Assembly: GCF_946221465.1 (NCBI RefSeq)
Contig: NZ_CAMJVP010000025.1
Span: 1 to 23,670, forward strand
DNA: 23,670 nt
Origin: an uncultured Aeromicrobium sp.
GTDB lineage: Bacteria; Actinomycetota; Actinomycetes; Propionibacteriales; Nocardioidaceae
Direction of reading: 5' to 3'
Made by a program: the position numbers and the translations under genes. Below the pieces are notes generated by a model. The model ran no database searches and was not told the origin of the DNA. It saw nothing but the letters and a program-made list of their open reading frames with translations. Below, piece by piece: positions 1 to 7,026 of this stretch (the stretch's first letter is position 1; each line of letters begins with the position of its first letter).

Positions 1-2
1 CC

Positions 3-1370
3 GGCCTGCGGCTCGCGCAGGCCGGACGGCGCGTCGCCATCGTCGAGGCCCGCTCCATCGGAGCGGGGACGACGGGACGCTCCACGGCCAAGGTCACCGC
101 CCTGCAGGGCCTCCGGACCTCAACGATCGAAAGACAACACGGCCGTCAGACGACTCAGGACTACGCGGCGGCTCAACTCGCCGGACTCGACTGGCTCATG
201 GACTTCGCCGAGGACAACCCCGGCTGGCTGGAACGTCAGGACGCCTACACCGTCGCACAATCGCCGCCGCAACGTTCGAAGGTGATCCGCGAGCTGCAGG
301 CGGCGCGGCGGGCCGGCCTGCCGGTCGAATGGACCGAGGAGACCGAACTGCCCTTCCGGACGTACGGCGCCGTCCGCCTCCGCGACCAGGCCCAGGTCGA
401 CCCGATGGCCCTCGTCACCGACGTGATCGCACGGTACCGAGCCGCCGGAGGCCTACTCACCGAAGGCGTGCGAGTCACCCAGGTGCTGCCCGACGGTGAC
501 GGCTACCGCGTCCAGACCGACCGCGGCCGACTGCGGGCCCGCAGCGTGATCGTGGCGACCGGGACACCGATCCTCGATCGCGGCGGCTACTTCTCCAGAC
601 TCCATCCCGAGCGCTCGTACTGTCTCGTCACCCAGACGGACGGCGAGTCCCCGCAGGGCATGTATCTCACAGCGGGCTCGTCCCCCTGGTCGGCCCGCTC
701 AGCCACCCGCGACGGCCGGCGGGTTCTGCTCACCGGCGGAGCAGGTCATGTCACGGGCCGCGGCCCCTCCGAAAGTTCCTGCCGGCGCGCACTCACGGCG
801 TGGACACGCATCCACTTCAATGCGACCGAGGAGCTTTCCTCCTGGTCCGCCCAGGACTACTCGACACCGGACGGGCTGCCGATCGTCGGGCAGATCGCCG
901 GCGAGGACGGCCTCTACACGGCGACCGGTTACGCCAAGTGGGGATTCACGAACGGCGTCGCGGCCGCGCTCGACATCAGCGGCCGGATTCTGGACGACCG
1001 ACCCGGCTGGGGCCCCAGGCTCTATCGGAACCGGACGACGCTGCGCAAAACCCTCGGCCTGGTGAACCACAACTTCGGCGTCGCCGCGCACGGCGCCGTG
1101 AGGTGGGCGCAGGGGCTGGTCCGGACCTCACCGAGCGACGACGAGCCCGCGGTGGTGCGGCGCGGGATCTCACCGACGACCTCGGGCCCGCGTGCGCTGT
1201 CGGCCGTGTGCACGCATCTGCAGGGAGTGGTCCGCTGGAACTCCTTCGAGCAGTCATGGGACTGCCCCCTGCACGGTTCACGCTTCGCAGCGGACGGCAG
1301 CGTCATCGAAGGGCCCGCCGTCTGCCCGCTGCGCGCGAGCCGCGATCACGACGGCGGACCGCGATCGTAG
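3..1370 (+). CDS. FAD-dependent oxidoreductase with C-terminal Rieske domain (5' end missing)
   Basis: The reading frame is already open at the window edge (first full codon at 3), so the start and most of the dinucleotide-binding glycine motif lie outside. The visible N-terminus continues a DAO-type FAD fold: GLRLAQAGRRVAIVEA is followed by GAGTTGRSTAKVTALQG, a signature of the DadA-like oxidoreductases that carry a Rieske domain. A second FAD-contact strand reads SVIVATGTP. The last ~60 residues form a Rieske [2Fe-2S] domain, with CTH and CPLH (C-x-H-x15-C-x2-H) followed by GSRF. The family is thought to pass electrons between the flavin and the Rieske cluster, but the substrate is unknown. 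The gene is convergent with the CDGSH gene, with only 12 bases between their stops. The neighbouring iron proteins suggest a redox role, which is inference. The ATG at 198 is internal, not the start. Confidence 0.9.
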   Translation, partial: GLRLAQAGRRVAIVEARSIGAGTTGRSTAKVTALQGLRTSTIERQHGRQTTQDYAAAQLAGLDWLMDFAEDNPGWLERQDAYTVAQSPPQRSKVIRELQAARRAGLPVEWTEETELPFRTYGAVRLRDQAQVDPMALVTDVIARYRAAGGLLTEGVRVTQVLPDGDGYRVQTDRGRLRARSVIVATGTPILDRGGYFSRLHPERSYCLVTQTDGESPQGMYLTAGSSPWSARSATRDGRRVLLTGGAGHVTGRGPSESSCRRALTAWTRIHFNATEELSSWSAQDYSTPDGLPIVGQIAGEDGLYTATGYAKWGFTNGVAAALDISGRILDDRPGWGPRLYRNRTTLRKTLGLVNHNFGVAAHGAVRWAQGLVRTSPSDDEPAVVRRGISPTTSGPRALSAVCTHLQGVVRWNSFEQSWDCPLHGSRFAADGSVIEGPAVCPLRASRDHDGGPRS

Positions 1371-1382
1371 ACGACCCGCCGG

Positions 1383-1583
1383 TCAGGCCGGCTTTGTCCG
1401 GTGCAGCAGCTTGTGCGACCCGTCGCACCATGGTCGGCTGGCGGATTTACCGCAGCGGCACACCGCGCTGAACGGCCGCTCGGTCTCGAAGACCTCACCG
1501 GACTCATCGGCGATGCGATGGTTTCCGCGCAGGAGCATCGGGCCGTCCGGGCACATGATGACGTCAGGCTCATCGGCGCTCAT
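1383..1583 (-). CDS. CDGSH-type [2Fe-2S] iron-sulfur protein
   Basis: This is a 66-residue protein that is almost entirely one CDGSH domain. The signature CRCGKSASRPWCDGSH gives the 3Cys-1His cluster ligands C42, C44, C53 and H57. The family binds a redox-active, pH-labile [2Fe-2S] cluster, and small bacterial members have no agreed physiological role. The start is the ATG at 1583, which overlaps the stop of the upstream gene as ATGA. An in-frame ATG four codons earlier would give a longer overlap and is less likely. Translation is therefore probably coupled to the upstream haem-oxygenase-like gene, which implies that the two products act together or in fixed ratio. There is no membrane anchor or signal peptide, so the protein should be cytosolic. 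Confidence 0.93.
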   Translation of the reverse strand: MSADEPDVIMCPDGPMLLRGNHRIADESGEVFETERPFSAVCRCGKSASRPWCDGSHKLLHRTKPA

Positions 1584-2521
1584 GCAGCGTCCCACTCGGC
1601 GAGGATCCTGCGCGCGTAACGGGCCTCCAGCTCAAGGCAGGTGGCCGCTCCGAACAACACGCTCTCGCGTTGATCGGGTTCTTCCTCCACGAGGACATCG
1701 CAGATGAGCCTGAGCGCCAACTGCTCGTGCACCGCATCCGCCTCGACGTGTTCGTCATAGTAGTGCGCGACGGCCTCCCCGAACCCGAGTCGCCGCACAC
1801 CCTGGGCCATCTGGCGCGACGGGATGGAGCTCGTGGCCTCGAAGACCGCGAGGTGGCCCAGGCCGGCGCCCCGCAAGCGGCGATGGAGGCCGAACAGCGA
1901 CATCGCGTTGTTGAGTTCGAGGATCTCCACGGGAGCGTCGTCGATGTAACGACCGTAGGTGTCGTCAAGTTCGGCCGCACGCAGCGCGTCCGCAAAGAGC
2001 CGATGGTGCAGGCGCGAGGGCTGGCCGGAACCGTACTCGTCGAACTGCAGGCCCGCCAGGGCCGCCTTGGGGCCCGCCTCGAGGCGCGGCACGATCCACG
2101 ACACCGGGTCGGACTCCTTGAGGTGGTAGATCGACCGGTGCCGCAGCACGGTGCGCACCTGGTCACCGGTGGCACGGCGTTGCACGAACCGGGCGATCGA
2201 CGGCGAGTCGTCGGCGGCGATGAGTTTCTCGATCACCTCCGAGACCGGCCCAGCGGCGTCGGGAACACTCACCCATGAGCGGAGACGCTCTTCGAAGGAC
2301 CGCTCTAATCCACGGCGCAGGCGCACCAGGTCGGGATCCCACTCGAGCTCGGCAGCCACGTCCGCGAAGCCGCGGTAGTGCAACTCGTACAGCACCCAGA
2401 GCGCGATCTGCTCGTCATCGACGGACTGCGCGCGCGGGAACGACCGTCCAGCCAGGGGTTCATTGGCGACGAGCGCTGAGAAGAGCTCGTCGCTCAGGCG
2501 GCCTCGGGCACCCGGTAGCAC
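1580..2521 (-). CDS. Haem-oxygenase-like, probably di-iron 'iron-containing redox enzyme'
   Basis: A 313-residue protein of the Haem_oxygenas_2 / iron-containing redox enzyme type. The C-terminal half carries the ligand pattern of haem-oxygenase-like di-iron proteins (the group containing CADD and SznF). The candidate ligands are E162 in DEYGSG, H172 or H173, E228 in HLAVFEATSS, and H258, D262, H265 in HVEADAVH. The last three have the same H-x3-D-x2-H spacing as CADD. The substrate is unknown. I chose the GTG at 2521 because GAGGAG lies 8 bases upstream and because homologues begin close to the LPxARGxLS segment. The adjacent GTG at 2524 and an ATG at 2563 are alternatives. It is followed by the CDGSH gene through an ATGA overlap, and the CDGSH protein is a plausible electron donor or maturation partner (inference). 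Confidence 0.85.
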   Translation of the reverse strand: MLPGARGRLSDELFSALVANEPLAGRSFPRAQSVDDEQIALWVLYELHYRGFADVAAELEWDPDLVRLRRGLERSFEERLRSWVSVPDAAGPVSEVIEKLIAADDSPSIARFVQRRATGDQVRTVLRHRSIYHLKESDPVSWIVPRLEAGPKAALAGLQFDEYGSGQPSRLHHRLFADALRAAELDDTYGRYIDDAPVEILELNNAMSLFGLHRRLRGAGLGHLAVFEATSSIPSRQMAQGVRRLGFGEAVAHYYDEHVEADAVHEQLALRLICDVLVEEEPDQRESVLFGAATCLELEARYARRILAEWDAA

Positions 2522-2611
2522 CACGTTTGCTCCTCGATCATCGGGACGGGGCTTCGCCCTCATACCAGCATCTTCGTGCCGTCTGCGCCACTCGAGGAGT
2601 CCGTCCGCCCT

Positions 2612-2662
2612 CTGACAGCATTTCCTCAACATCTCGCGAGAAACGTCACAGGGTTCTGTCAG
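2612..2662. promoter_or_regulatory. Concentric dyads in the divergent promoter region
   Basis: The 200 bases between the divergent di-iron gene (start 2521, minus) and the FKBP lipoprotein (start 2722, plus) contain a perfect 10-base palindrome TCTCGCGAGA at 2632-2641. It is flanked by a perfect 7-base inverted repeat, CTGACAG (2612-2618) and CTGTCAG (2656-2662). The two dyads share their centre within half a base. This is the layout of a regulator-binding region between divergent genes, but I do not recognise the motif. No convincing -35/-10 pair is visible in either direction. Confidence 0.4.
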
Positions 2663-2721
2663 GAAGATCCGCGAAGGTGGAGACTGTCACCGTCTCATCA
2701 CGCGAATGGAGTTTCTCGCCG

Positions 2722-3651
2722 ATGCATCGATCCCACCGCCTCTTGGCCCCGGTCCTCATTCCGGCGTTCCTGCTGACCGCCTGCTCCGCTGAATCCGCGG
2801 ACGAGGACGACACGGCCGAGCAGTGCCGCGAGTACACCGCCGGCGCTTCCAGCGACGCGGTCGAGGTCCGCGGGGCGTTCGGTGCAACCGACCCGGAGGC
2901 GACCTTCGAGGCGCCGCTGGAGACGGAGGGCGTGCAGCGCACCATCGTCGACGAGGGCGACGGCGAAACGACCCGACCGGGCGACTCGGTCTCGACGATG
3001 GTGACCATCTACAACGGCACCTCCGGCCAGCCCGCGATGTCTGAGAACGCCGAGCTGACGGTCGCGGACGAGCAGATCTTCGAGGCGTTCACGGCCGGTA
3101 TCGAATGCGTGCCGATCGGCTCGCGTGTCGTCACCGTGGCGCCCGTCGCGGACGTGTATGGCGACGAGGGCTACCCGGACCTGGGACTGAACGCCGATGA
3201 CTCGCTCGTCATCGTCACCGATGTCGTGGAGCTGGACGTACCACCCGCGCCCGCGGAGTGGACCGAGAACGTCCCCGAGGTCACGTTCGACCAGGACGGC
3301 GAACCCGTCGTCACGCTGCCGGACGCCGAACCCCCGGCCGAGCTGCTCCTCACGGTGCTGGAGGAGGGCGACGGCCAGGAGGTGGCCAGCGGGGACGCCG
3401 TGACCCTGGACTATCAGGGCACGAGCTGGGACACCGGCGAGGTCTTCGACCAAAGCTACGGCAGGGAGCCGGCCACCTTCTCGACGAGCGATGTCGTGGA
3501 GGGATTCGAGGCCGCGCTCGTGGGTCAGCGTGCCGGAACGCGGCTGCTGGTGTCGATCCCGCCCGAGTACGGCTACGGCGAGGACCCCGCGGCCGCGCAA
3601 CTGGGTGGTCAGACCCTCGTGTTCCTCATCGAGATCAAGGGCGTCGAGTAG
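2722..3651 (+). CDS. FKBP-type peptidyl-prolyl isomerase lipoprotein
   Basis: This 309-residue exported protein begins with a lipoprotein signal: basic MHRSHR, a hydrophobic stretch, then lipobox L-T-A-C with C21 as the lipidation site. An acidic linker follows. Residues ~206-309 are a canonical FKBP domain with active-site residues in place: Y231, F242-D243, V259, the EYGYG tyrosines near 283-285, and F301. F262 replaces the usual tryptophan. Residues ~70-172 look like a second FKBP fold that has lost the F-D pair, so the N-terminal copy is probably non-catalytic. The protein should catalyse proline cis-trans isomerisation and help fold proteins on the outer face of the membrane. The start is ATG 2722, with GGAG 10 bases upstream. 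Reading the frame further upstream would bury the signal peptide. The gene is monocistronic and ends before a strong hairpin. Confidence 0.9.
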   Translation: MHRSHRLLAPVLIPAFLLTACSAESADEDDTAEQCREYTAGASSDAVEVRGAFGATDPEATFEAPLETEGVQRTIVDEGDGETTRPGDSVSTMVTIYNGTSGQPAMSENAELTVADEQIFEAFTAGIECVPIGSRVVTVAPVADVYGDEGYPDLGLNADDSLVIVTDVVELDVPPAPAEWTENVPEVTFDQDGEPVVTLPDAEPPAELLLTVLEEGDGQEVASGDAVTLDYQGTSWDTGEVFDQSYGREPATFSTSDVVEGFEAALVGQRAGTRLLVSIPPEYGYGEDPAAAQLGGQTLVFLIEIKGVE

Positions 3652-3668
3652 GCAGCGCGCTGCTACGG

Positions 3669-3705
3669 CGAGGCCCCCGCTGCGGTGATCCGCGCGGGGG
3701 CCTCG
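3669..3705. terminator. Strong hairpin, bidirectional terminator
   Basis: A perfect 12-base-pair stem pairs 3669-3680 with 3694-3705. It is extended by four more pairs (GCGG 3682-3685 with CCGC 3690-3693) after a single-base bulge, leaving a TGAT loop. It lies 17 bases after the FKBP stop and just beyond the 3' end of the convergent tRNA-Tyr gene, so it can serve both transcripts. There is no T-run on either side, so termination strength is inferred from stem stability only. Confidence 0.7.
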
Positions 3706-3713
3706 TCGGTGCG

Positions 3714-3795
3714 TGGCAGGTAGAGGATTCGAACCTCTGAAGGCAATGCCGGCTGATTTACAGTCAGCTCCCTTTGGCCGCTCGGGCAACCTGCC
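3714..3795 (-). tRNA. tRNA-Tyr (anticodon GTA)
   Basis: An 82-base type II tRNA. The acceptor stem pairs GGCAGGT (5' end, 3795-3789) with ACCTGCC (3721-3715), and the discriminator is A at 3714. The anticodon stem GCTGA/TCAGC encloses loop CTGTAAA, giving anticodon GTA (3759-3761). A long variable arm and a T-arm with GGTTCGAATCC follow. The 3' CCA is not encoded, because C-G-C follows the discriminator, so it must be added by a nucleotidyltransferase. Confidence 0.97.
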
Positions 3796-3887
3796 AGGAC
3801 ATGTCACCGTGGGGTGACCGCAGGTAACACTACCGCAGCCCCCTAGGCTGGGAGAAACCAGCCCCGCTCTCAGGAAGTGAAGCACCC
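3796..3887. promoter_or_regulatory. Divergent tRNA-Tyr / yajQ promoter region
   Basis: For the tRNA (minus), TAGTGT at 3832-3827 fits the TAnnnT -10 consensus and would start transcription near 3820, leaving a ~25-base 5' leader. That leader contains a small hairpin, GTCACC (3803-3808) with GGTGAC (3813-3818), ending 7 bases before the mature tRNA. For yajQ (plus), TAGGCT at 3844-3849 is a possible -10. The yajQ ribosome binding site is AGGAAG at 3872-3877, 10 bases before the ATG. No good -35 hexamers are visible, so the promoter calls are weak. Confidence 0.35.
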
Positions 3888-4379
3888 ATGGCCGATTCGT
3901 CCTTCGACATCGTCAGCAAGATCGACCGTCAGGAGGCCGATAACGCGCTGAACCAGGCCGCTCGCGAGGTCGCGACGCGGTACGACTTCAAGAACACCGG
4001 CGCCGGCATCCAGTGGAAGGGTGAGATGGGAATCGAGATCACCGCTAATGCCGAGGAACGGGCTCTAGCCGTGCTCGACGTGTTCAAGGAGAAGCTCGTC
4101 AAACGCGGAATCTCACTCAAGGCACTCCAGACCGGTGAGCCGCGCCACTCGGGCAAGGAGGTCAAGATCGAGGGCTCCTTTGGTCAGGGCATCAGCACCG
4201 AGCAGGCCAAGAAGCTCAGCAAGCTCATCCGCGATGAGGGACCCAAAGGCGTCAAGGTTCAGATTCAGGGCGACGAGTTGCGCGTCTCGAGCAAGAAACG
4301 TGACGACCTGCAAGCTGTCATCGCCCTGGTCAAAGGCGCCGACCTCGACTTCGCCGTGCAGTTCACCAATTACCGCTGA
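3888..4379 (+). CDS. yajQ: YajQ-family nucleotide-binding protein
   Basis: A 163-residue protein matching the YajQ/DUF520 family over its whole usual length. It begins with SSFDIVSKID, contains RYDFKNT near residue 31, and ends with the conserved DFAVQFTNYR. YajQ proteins have two ferredoxin-like domains and bind nucleotides. Some Gram-negative members bind cyclic di-GMP and act as transcriptional cofactors, but whether actinobacterial members do so is unsettled. The start at ATG 3888 has AGGAAG upstream and agrees with family length. The last 10 bases overlap the 3' end of the convergent methyltransferase gene. No signal or membrane segment is present, so it is cytosolic. Confidence 0.96.
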   Translation: MADSSFDIVSKIDRQEADNALNQAAREVATRYDFKNTGAGIQWKGEMGIEITANAEERALAVLDVFKEKLVKRGISLKALQTGEPRHSGKEVKIEGSFGQGISTEQAKKLSKLIRDEGPKGVKVQIQGDELRVSSKKRDDLQAVIALVKGADLDFAVQFTNYR

Positions 4380-4960
4380 GCCGCGACGAACAGACTCACC
4401 GCGAAGTCGGAGTCGTGCTCAAACGGCTCAAGGTCCCAGGTCGCGAACCGCTGCGTGAGACGCAGCCCTGCGGCGTGCGCATCCCGGTCCAGCGATGCGA
4501 TGCCGTAGCCACGGTCCAGCCGGAAACCGACGAGCAGCTTGCCGCCCGGTCGCAGGTGGGCCGCGATCCGTTCGAGTACCGTGCCCTCGGTGCCCTCGGC
4601 GACGAAGACCATCACGTTACCGGCCATCACGGCGGCGTCGAAACGCGCGTCGCCGAGATCGAGCGCCGCGAGATCGGCGACCTCGTAACGCGGACCCGGG
4701 TGATCGGCCCGCGCTGCCTCGATCAGGACGGGGTCCACATCGACACCGACGACGTCGTGACCACGCTCGTGGAGGGCCCCGGCGATCCGGCCGGGACCGC
4801 AACCGGCGTCCAGGATCCGTGAGCGCGGCGGCACGATGGCGTCCACGAGCCGTGCCTCACCGGCCAGATCCGCGCCCTCCGCCGCCATGGAACGAAACCG
4901 CTGCACATACCACTGCGAGTGTCCATCCGGGGTGTTGGTGAACCAGCGAGGCGTCGTCAT
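4370..4960 (-). CDS. Class I SAM-dependent methyltransferase
   Basis: A 196-residue protein with a Rossmann-type SAM-binding core. Motif I is ILDAGCGPGR at residues 49-58, followed by the acidic strand VVGVDVD near 70-76 for the ribose hydroxyls. The post-motif strand FDAAVMAGNVM comes next, then HLRPGGKLLVGFRLD. It is of the small methyltransferase type 11/25 class, whose substrates range from small molecules to cofactors, and nothing here identifies its target. The start at ATG 4960 is preceded by AGGATAGGA. An in-frame ATG at 5008 would run through the promoter of the divergent transporter and is less likely. Its stop lies inside the last codons of yajQ (10-base convergent overlap). Confidence 0.9.
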   Translation of the reverse strand: MTTPRWFTNTPDGHSQWYVQRFRSMAAEGADLAGEARLVDAIVPPRSRILDAGCGPGRIAGALHERGHDVVGVDVDPVLIEAARADHPGPRYEVADLAALDLGDARFDAAVMAGNVMVFVAEGTEGTVLERIAAHLRPGGKLLVGFRLDRGYGIASLDRDAHAAGLRLTQRFATWDLEPFEHDSDFAVSLFVAAQR

Positions 4961-4998
4961 GGTCCTATCCTGACTCACGCGGTACCGGACGGCGGGCG

Positions 4999-5004
4999 TA
5001 CATT
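4999..5004 (+). promoter_or_regulatory. -10 hexamer TACATT, probable leaderless start for rarD
   Basis: TACATT fits TAnnnT and ends 6 bases before the GTG at 5011, exactly where transcription would be expected to begin. No Shine-Dalgarno sequence precedes that GTG. Together these suggest a leaderless transcript, which is common in actinobacteria. No clear -35 is visible. Confidence 0.45.
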
Positions 5005-5010
5005 GCATCC

Positions 5011-5928
5011 GTGGCTCACCAGCGATCGCGCACCGGTCTGCCGTACGGCGTCGCCGCCTACGTCTGCTGGGGGCTCTTCCCGCTCTACTGGCCGCTGTTG
5101 CAGCCTGCGGGGGCGCTCGAGGTGCTGGCCCATCGCGTGGTGTGGTCGCTCGTGTTCTGTGTGGGTCTTCTGTCGATCGCCCGCAAGTGGTCCGGCTTTG
5201 GTTCGATCATCCGCACTCCGCGGCAACTCCTGTGGCTCGGCCTCGCCTCGGTCGTCATCGCCATCAACTGGGGCAGCTTCATCTGGGGCGTCAACCACGA
5301 CCACGTCATCGACATCTCACTCGGGTACTTCATCAACCCGCTCGTCACGGTGCTCCTCGGCGTCGTCGTGCTGCACGAGACCCTCCGGCGAGCGCAGTGG
5401 GCGGCGGTGGTTCTGGGCACCGTCGCCGTCGTCGTCCTGACGATCGAGTACGGACGACCGCCGTGGCTCGCGCTGATCGTGTCCAGCTCGTTCGCGATCT
5501 ACGCCTTCCTCAAGAAACGTGCGAATCTGGGCGCGGTGGAGGCCCTGGCAGTGGAGACCGCCCTCCTGTTCCCGTTCGCCCTCGCCTTCCTGGTGGCGCT
5601 GCAGCTACGCGGCGAGCTGGCCTTCGGCCATCACGGCAGCGGCCATGTGATCCTGCTGCTCGGGACAGGCGTCGTCACCGCGATACCGCTGTTGCTGTTC
5701 GGGGCGGCGGCGACCCGGCTCAAGCTCTCGACGATCGGCCTTCTGCAGTACCTCGGCCCGATCTTGCAGTTCGTCCTCGGCCTCACAGTCTTCGACGAGC
5801 AGATGAGCACAGTGCGGTGGTGGGGATTCGTGCTCGTGTGGCTCGCGCTGGCCGTCTTCACCGTCGACGCGTGGCGTTCACGCCGCCGCTCCCTCCGGGA
5901 CGCCGCCGAGGGTTCCACCGCTCTCTAG
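5011..5928 (+). CDS. rarD: RarD-like EamA-family membrane transporter
   Basis: A 305-residue polytopic protein with about ten hydrophobic helices in two EamA repeats. The N-terminal GVAAYVCWGLFPLYWPLL is the hallmark opening of RarD (named for the E. coli 'chloramphenicol-sensitive' protein). FINPLVTVLLGVVVLHETL ends the first repeat and STIGLLQYLGPILQFVLGL lies in the second. EamA proteins are drug/metabolite exporters of the inner membrane, and the substrate of RarD is not established. The GTG at 5011 is chosen because it gives the family N-terminus. It lacks a ribosome binding site and appears leaderless. Downstream it faces the polyprenyl synthase across a repeat element. Confidence 0.93.
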   Translation: MAHQRSRTGLPYGVAAYVCWGLFPLYWPLLQPAGALEVLAHRVVWSLVFCVGLLSIARKWSGFGSIIRTPRQLLWLGLASVVIAINWGSFIWGVNHDHVIDISLGYFINPLVTVLLGVVVLHETLRRAQWAAVVLGTVAVVVLTIEYGRPPWLALIVSSSFAIYAFLKKRANLGAVEALAVETALLFPFALAFLVALQLRGELAFGHHGSGHVILLLGTGVVTAIPLLLFGAAATRLKLSTIGLLQYLGPILQFVLGLTVFDEQMSTVRWWGFVLVWLALAVFTVDAWRSRRRSLRDAAEGSTAL

Positions 5929-5938
5929 GCGGATGGTC

Positions 5939-6028
5939 GGTTTCCCACGAGACCGTCGGAAACTGGCCAAAAGCATAGGAAGCTTTGTGTCATCAACGCA
6001 GGTTTCGAGCGGTCTCGTGGGAAACTGG
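5939..6028. repeat. Palindromic element with two 28-base units and flipped cores
   Basis: Two 28-base units (5939-5966 and 6001-6028) both start GGTTTC and end GAAACTGG, so their ends are direct repeats. Their 14-base cores are nearly reverse complements of each other. As a result a perfect 16-base inverted repeat joins 5940-5955 with 6010-6025. The 34-base centre holds a small hairpin, AAAGC (5970-5974) with GCTTT (5982-5986). The element fills the gap between the convergent transporter and polyprenyl synthase genes. It could act as a bidirectional terminator, or it may be a copy of a dispersed REP/MITE-like palindrome. No transposase is near. Confidence 0.7.
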
Positions 6029-6039
6029 CTCATCGCCGC

Positions 6040-7026
6040 TCAGCCGAGGCGGGTGACCACGGTGTCGCACAGTTCGGCGAGCGCGAGTCGGGCGGGGATC
6101 TGAGGGAGCGAGTCGAGGAGCGCCCGCGATCGGTCGGCCTCATCGCGCACGTACGCCCGAGCCTCGTCCATCGCCCGGTGGGAACGCAACTGCGTCAGGG
6201 TCGACGCCACCGCCCGCTCGTCGGTGATCGGCCCAGCCAGCAGCTCACGCAGCCGCGCATCGCCCGGATCAGTCGAGCGGCGCACGAGCAGCGTCGGCAG
6301 CGTGGGCACGCCCTCTCGCAGATCGGTACCCGGAGTCTTGCCCGAGTCGCCGCTCTCACTGGCGATGTCGATGATGTCGTCGGCAAGCTGGAAGGCGACA
6401 CCGATCCGCTCACCGAACTCGAGGAGGACCTCCTGCACCTGCAGGCTCGCACCGGACATCTTCGCTCCGAGGAGGGCGGCGGTCGCGATGAGCGAGCCGG
6501 TCTTATCGGCCACCACGTCCAGATAGTGCCGCAGTGGGTCCTCCCCCTCGCGCGGGCCGATTGTCTCGCGGATCTGGCCCTGCACGAGACGGGCGAACGT
6601 CTGCGCCTGGATGCGCACGGCCTCGGTCCCGAGCCCGGCGACCAGATGCGACGCCTGCGCGAACAGATAGTCCCCGACCAAGATGGCGATCGAGTTGTCC
6701 CACCGCGCATTGGCACTCGGGGCCCCGCGCCGCACGTCGGCCTCATCCATGACGTCGTCGTGATACAGCGTGGCGAGATGAGTGAGTTCAACGACGACCG
6801 CGGCCGGCACGACACCGGCCGAACTGGGATCGCCGAACTCCGCACACAGCAGCGTGAGGAGCGGACGAAAACGCTTACCCCCGGCGCGCTGCAAGTGGGC
6901 AGCGGCCTCCGCGAGGAACGGCTCGGGGCTGTGCACCGACTGCGCGAGCAGTTCCTCGACGCGGTCGACCCCGTCCTGGACGCGCGTCGTCAGACCCGGG
7001 TCGTCGAACGACACTCCTACAGCCAC
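6040..7026 (-). CDS. Long-chain all-trans polyprenyl diphosphate synthase
   Basis: A 328-residue trans-isoprenyl diphosphate synthase. It has GGKRFRP at 49-55, the first aspartate-rich motif DDVMD at 90-94, the KT pair at 175-176 region, and the second motif DDIID at 216-220. The family condenses isopentenyl diphosphate onto allylic primers using Mg2+ bound by the two motifs. The residue five places before the first motif is alanine rather than a bulky aromatic, which is typical of long-chain enzymes, so a menaquinone side chain (about C40-C45) is the likely product. The start is GTG 7026 with GAGGAG 7 bases upstream. It lies only 24 bases after nuoN on the same strand, so it is probably the last gene of the nuo operon and supplies the tail of the quinone that complex I reduces (inference). 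Confidence 0.94.
   Translation of the reverse strand: MAVGVSFDDPGLTTRVQDGVDRVEELLAQSVHSPEPFLAEAAAHLQRAGGKRFRPLLTLLCAEFGDPSSAGVVPAAVVVELTHLATLYHDDVMDEADVRRGAPSANARWDNSIAILVGDYLFAQASHLVAGLGTEAVRIQAQTFARLVQGQIRETIGPREGEDPLRHYLDVVADKTGSLIATAALLGAKMSGASLQVQEVLLEFGERIGVAFQLADDIIDIASESGDSGKTPGTDLREGVPTLPTLLVRRSTDPGDARLRELLAGPITDERAVASTLTQLRSHRAMDEARAYVRDEADRSRALLDSLPQIPARLALAELCDTVVTRLG

Noticed and set aside
2698..3885. 395-codon open frame on the minus strand
   Set aside because: Antisense of the FKBP lipoprotein and running through the tRNA-Tyr gene and terminator, so it cannot be coding.
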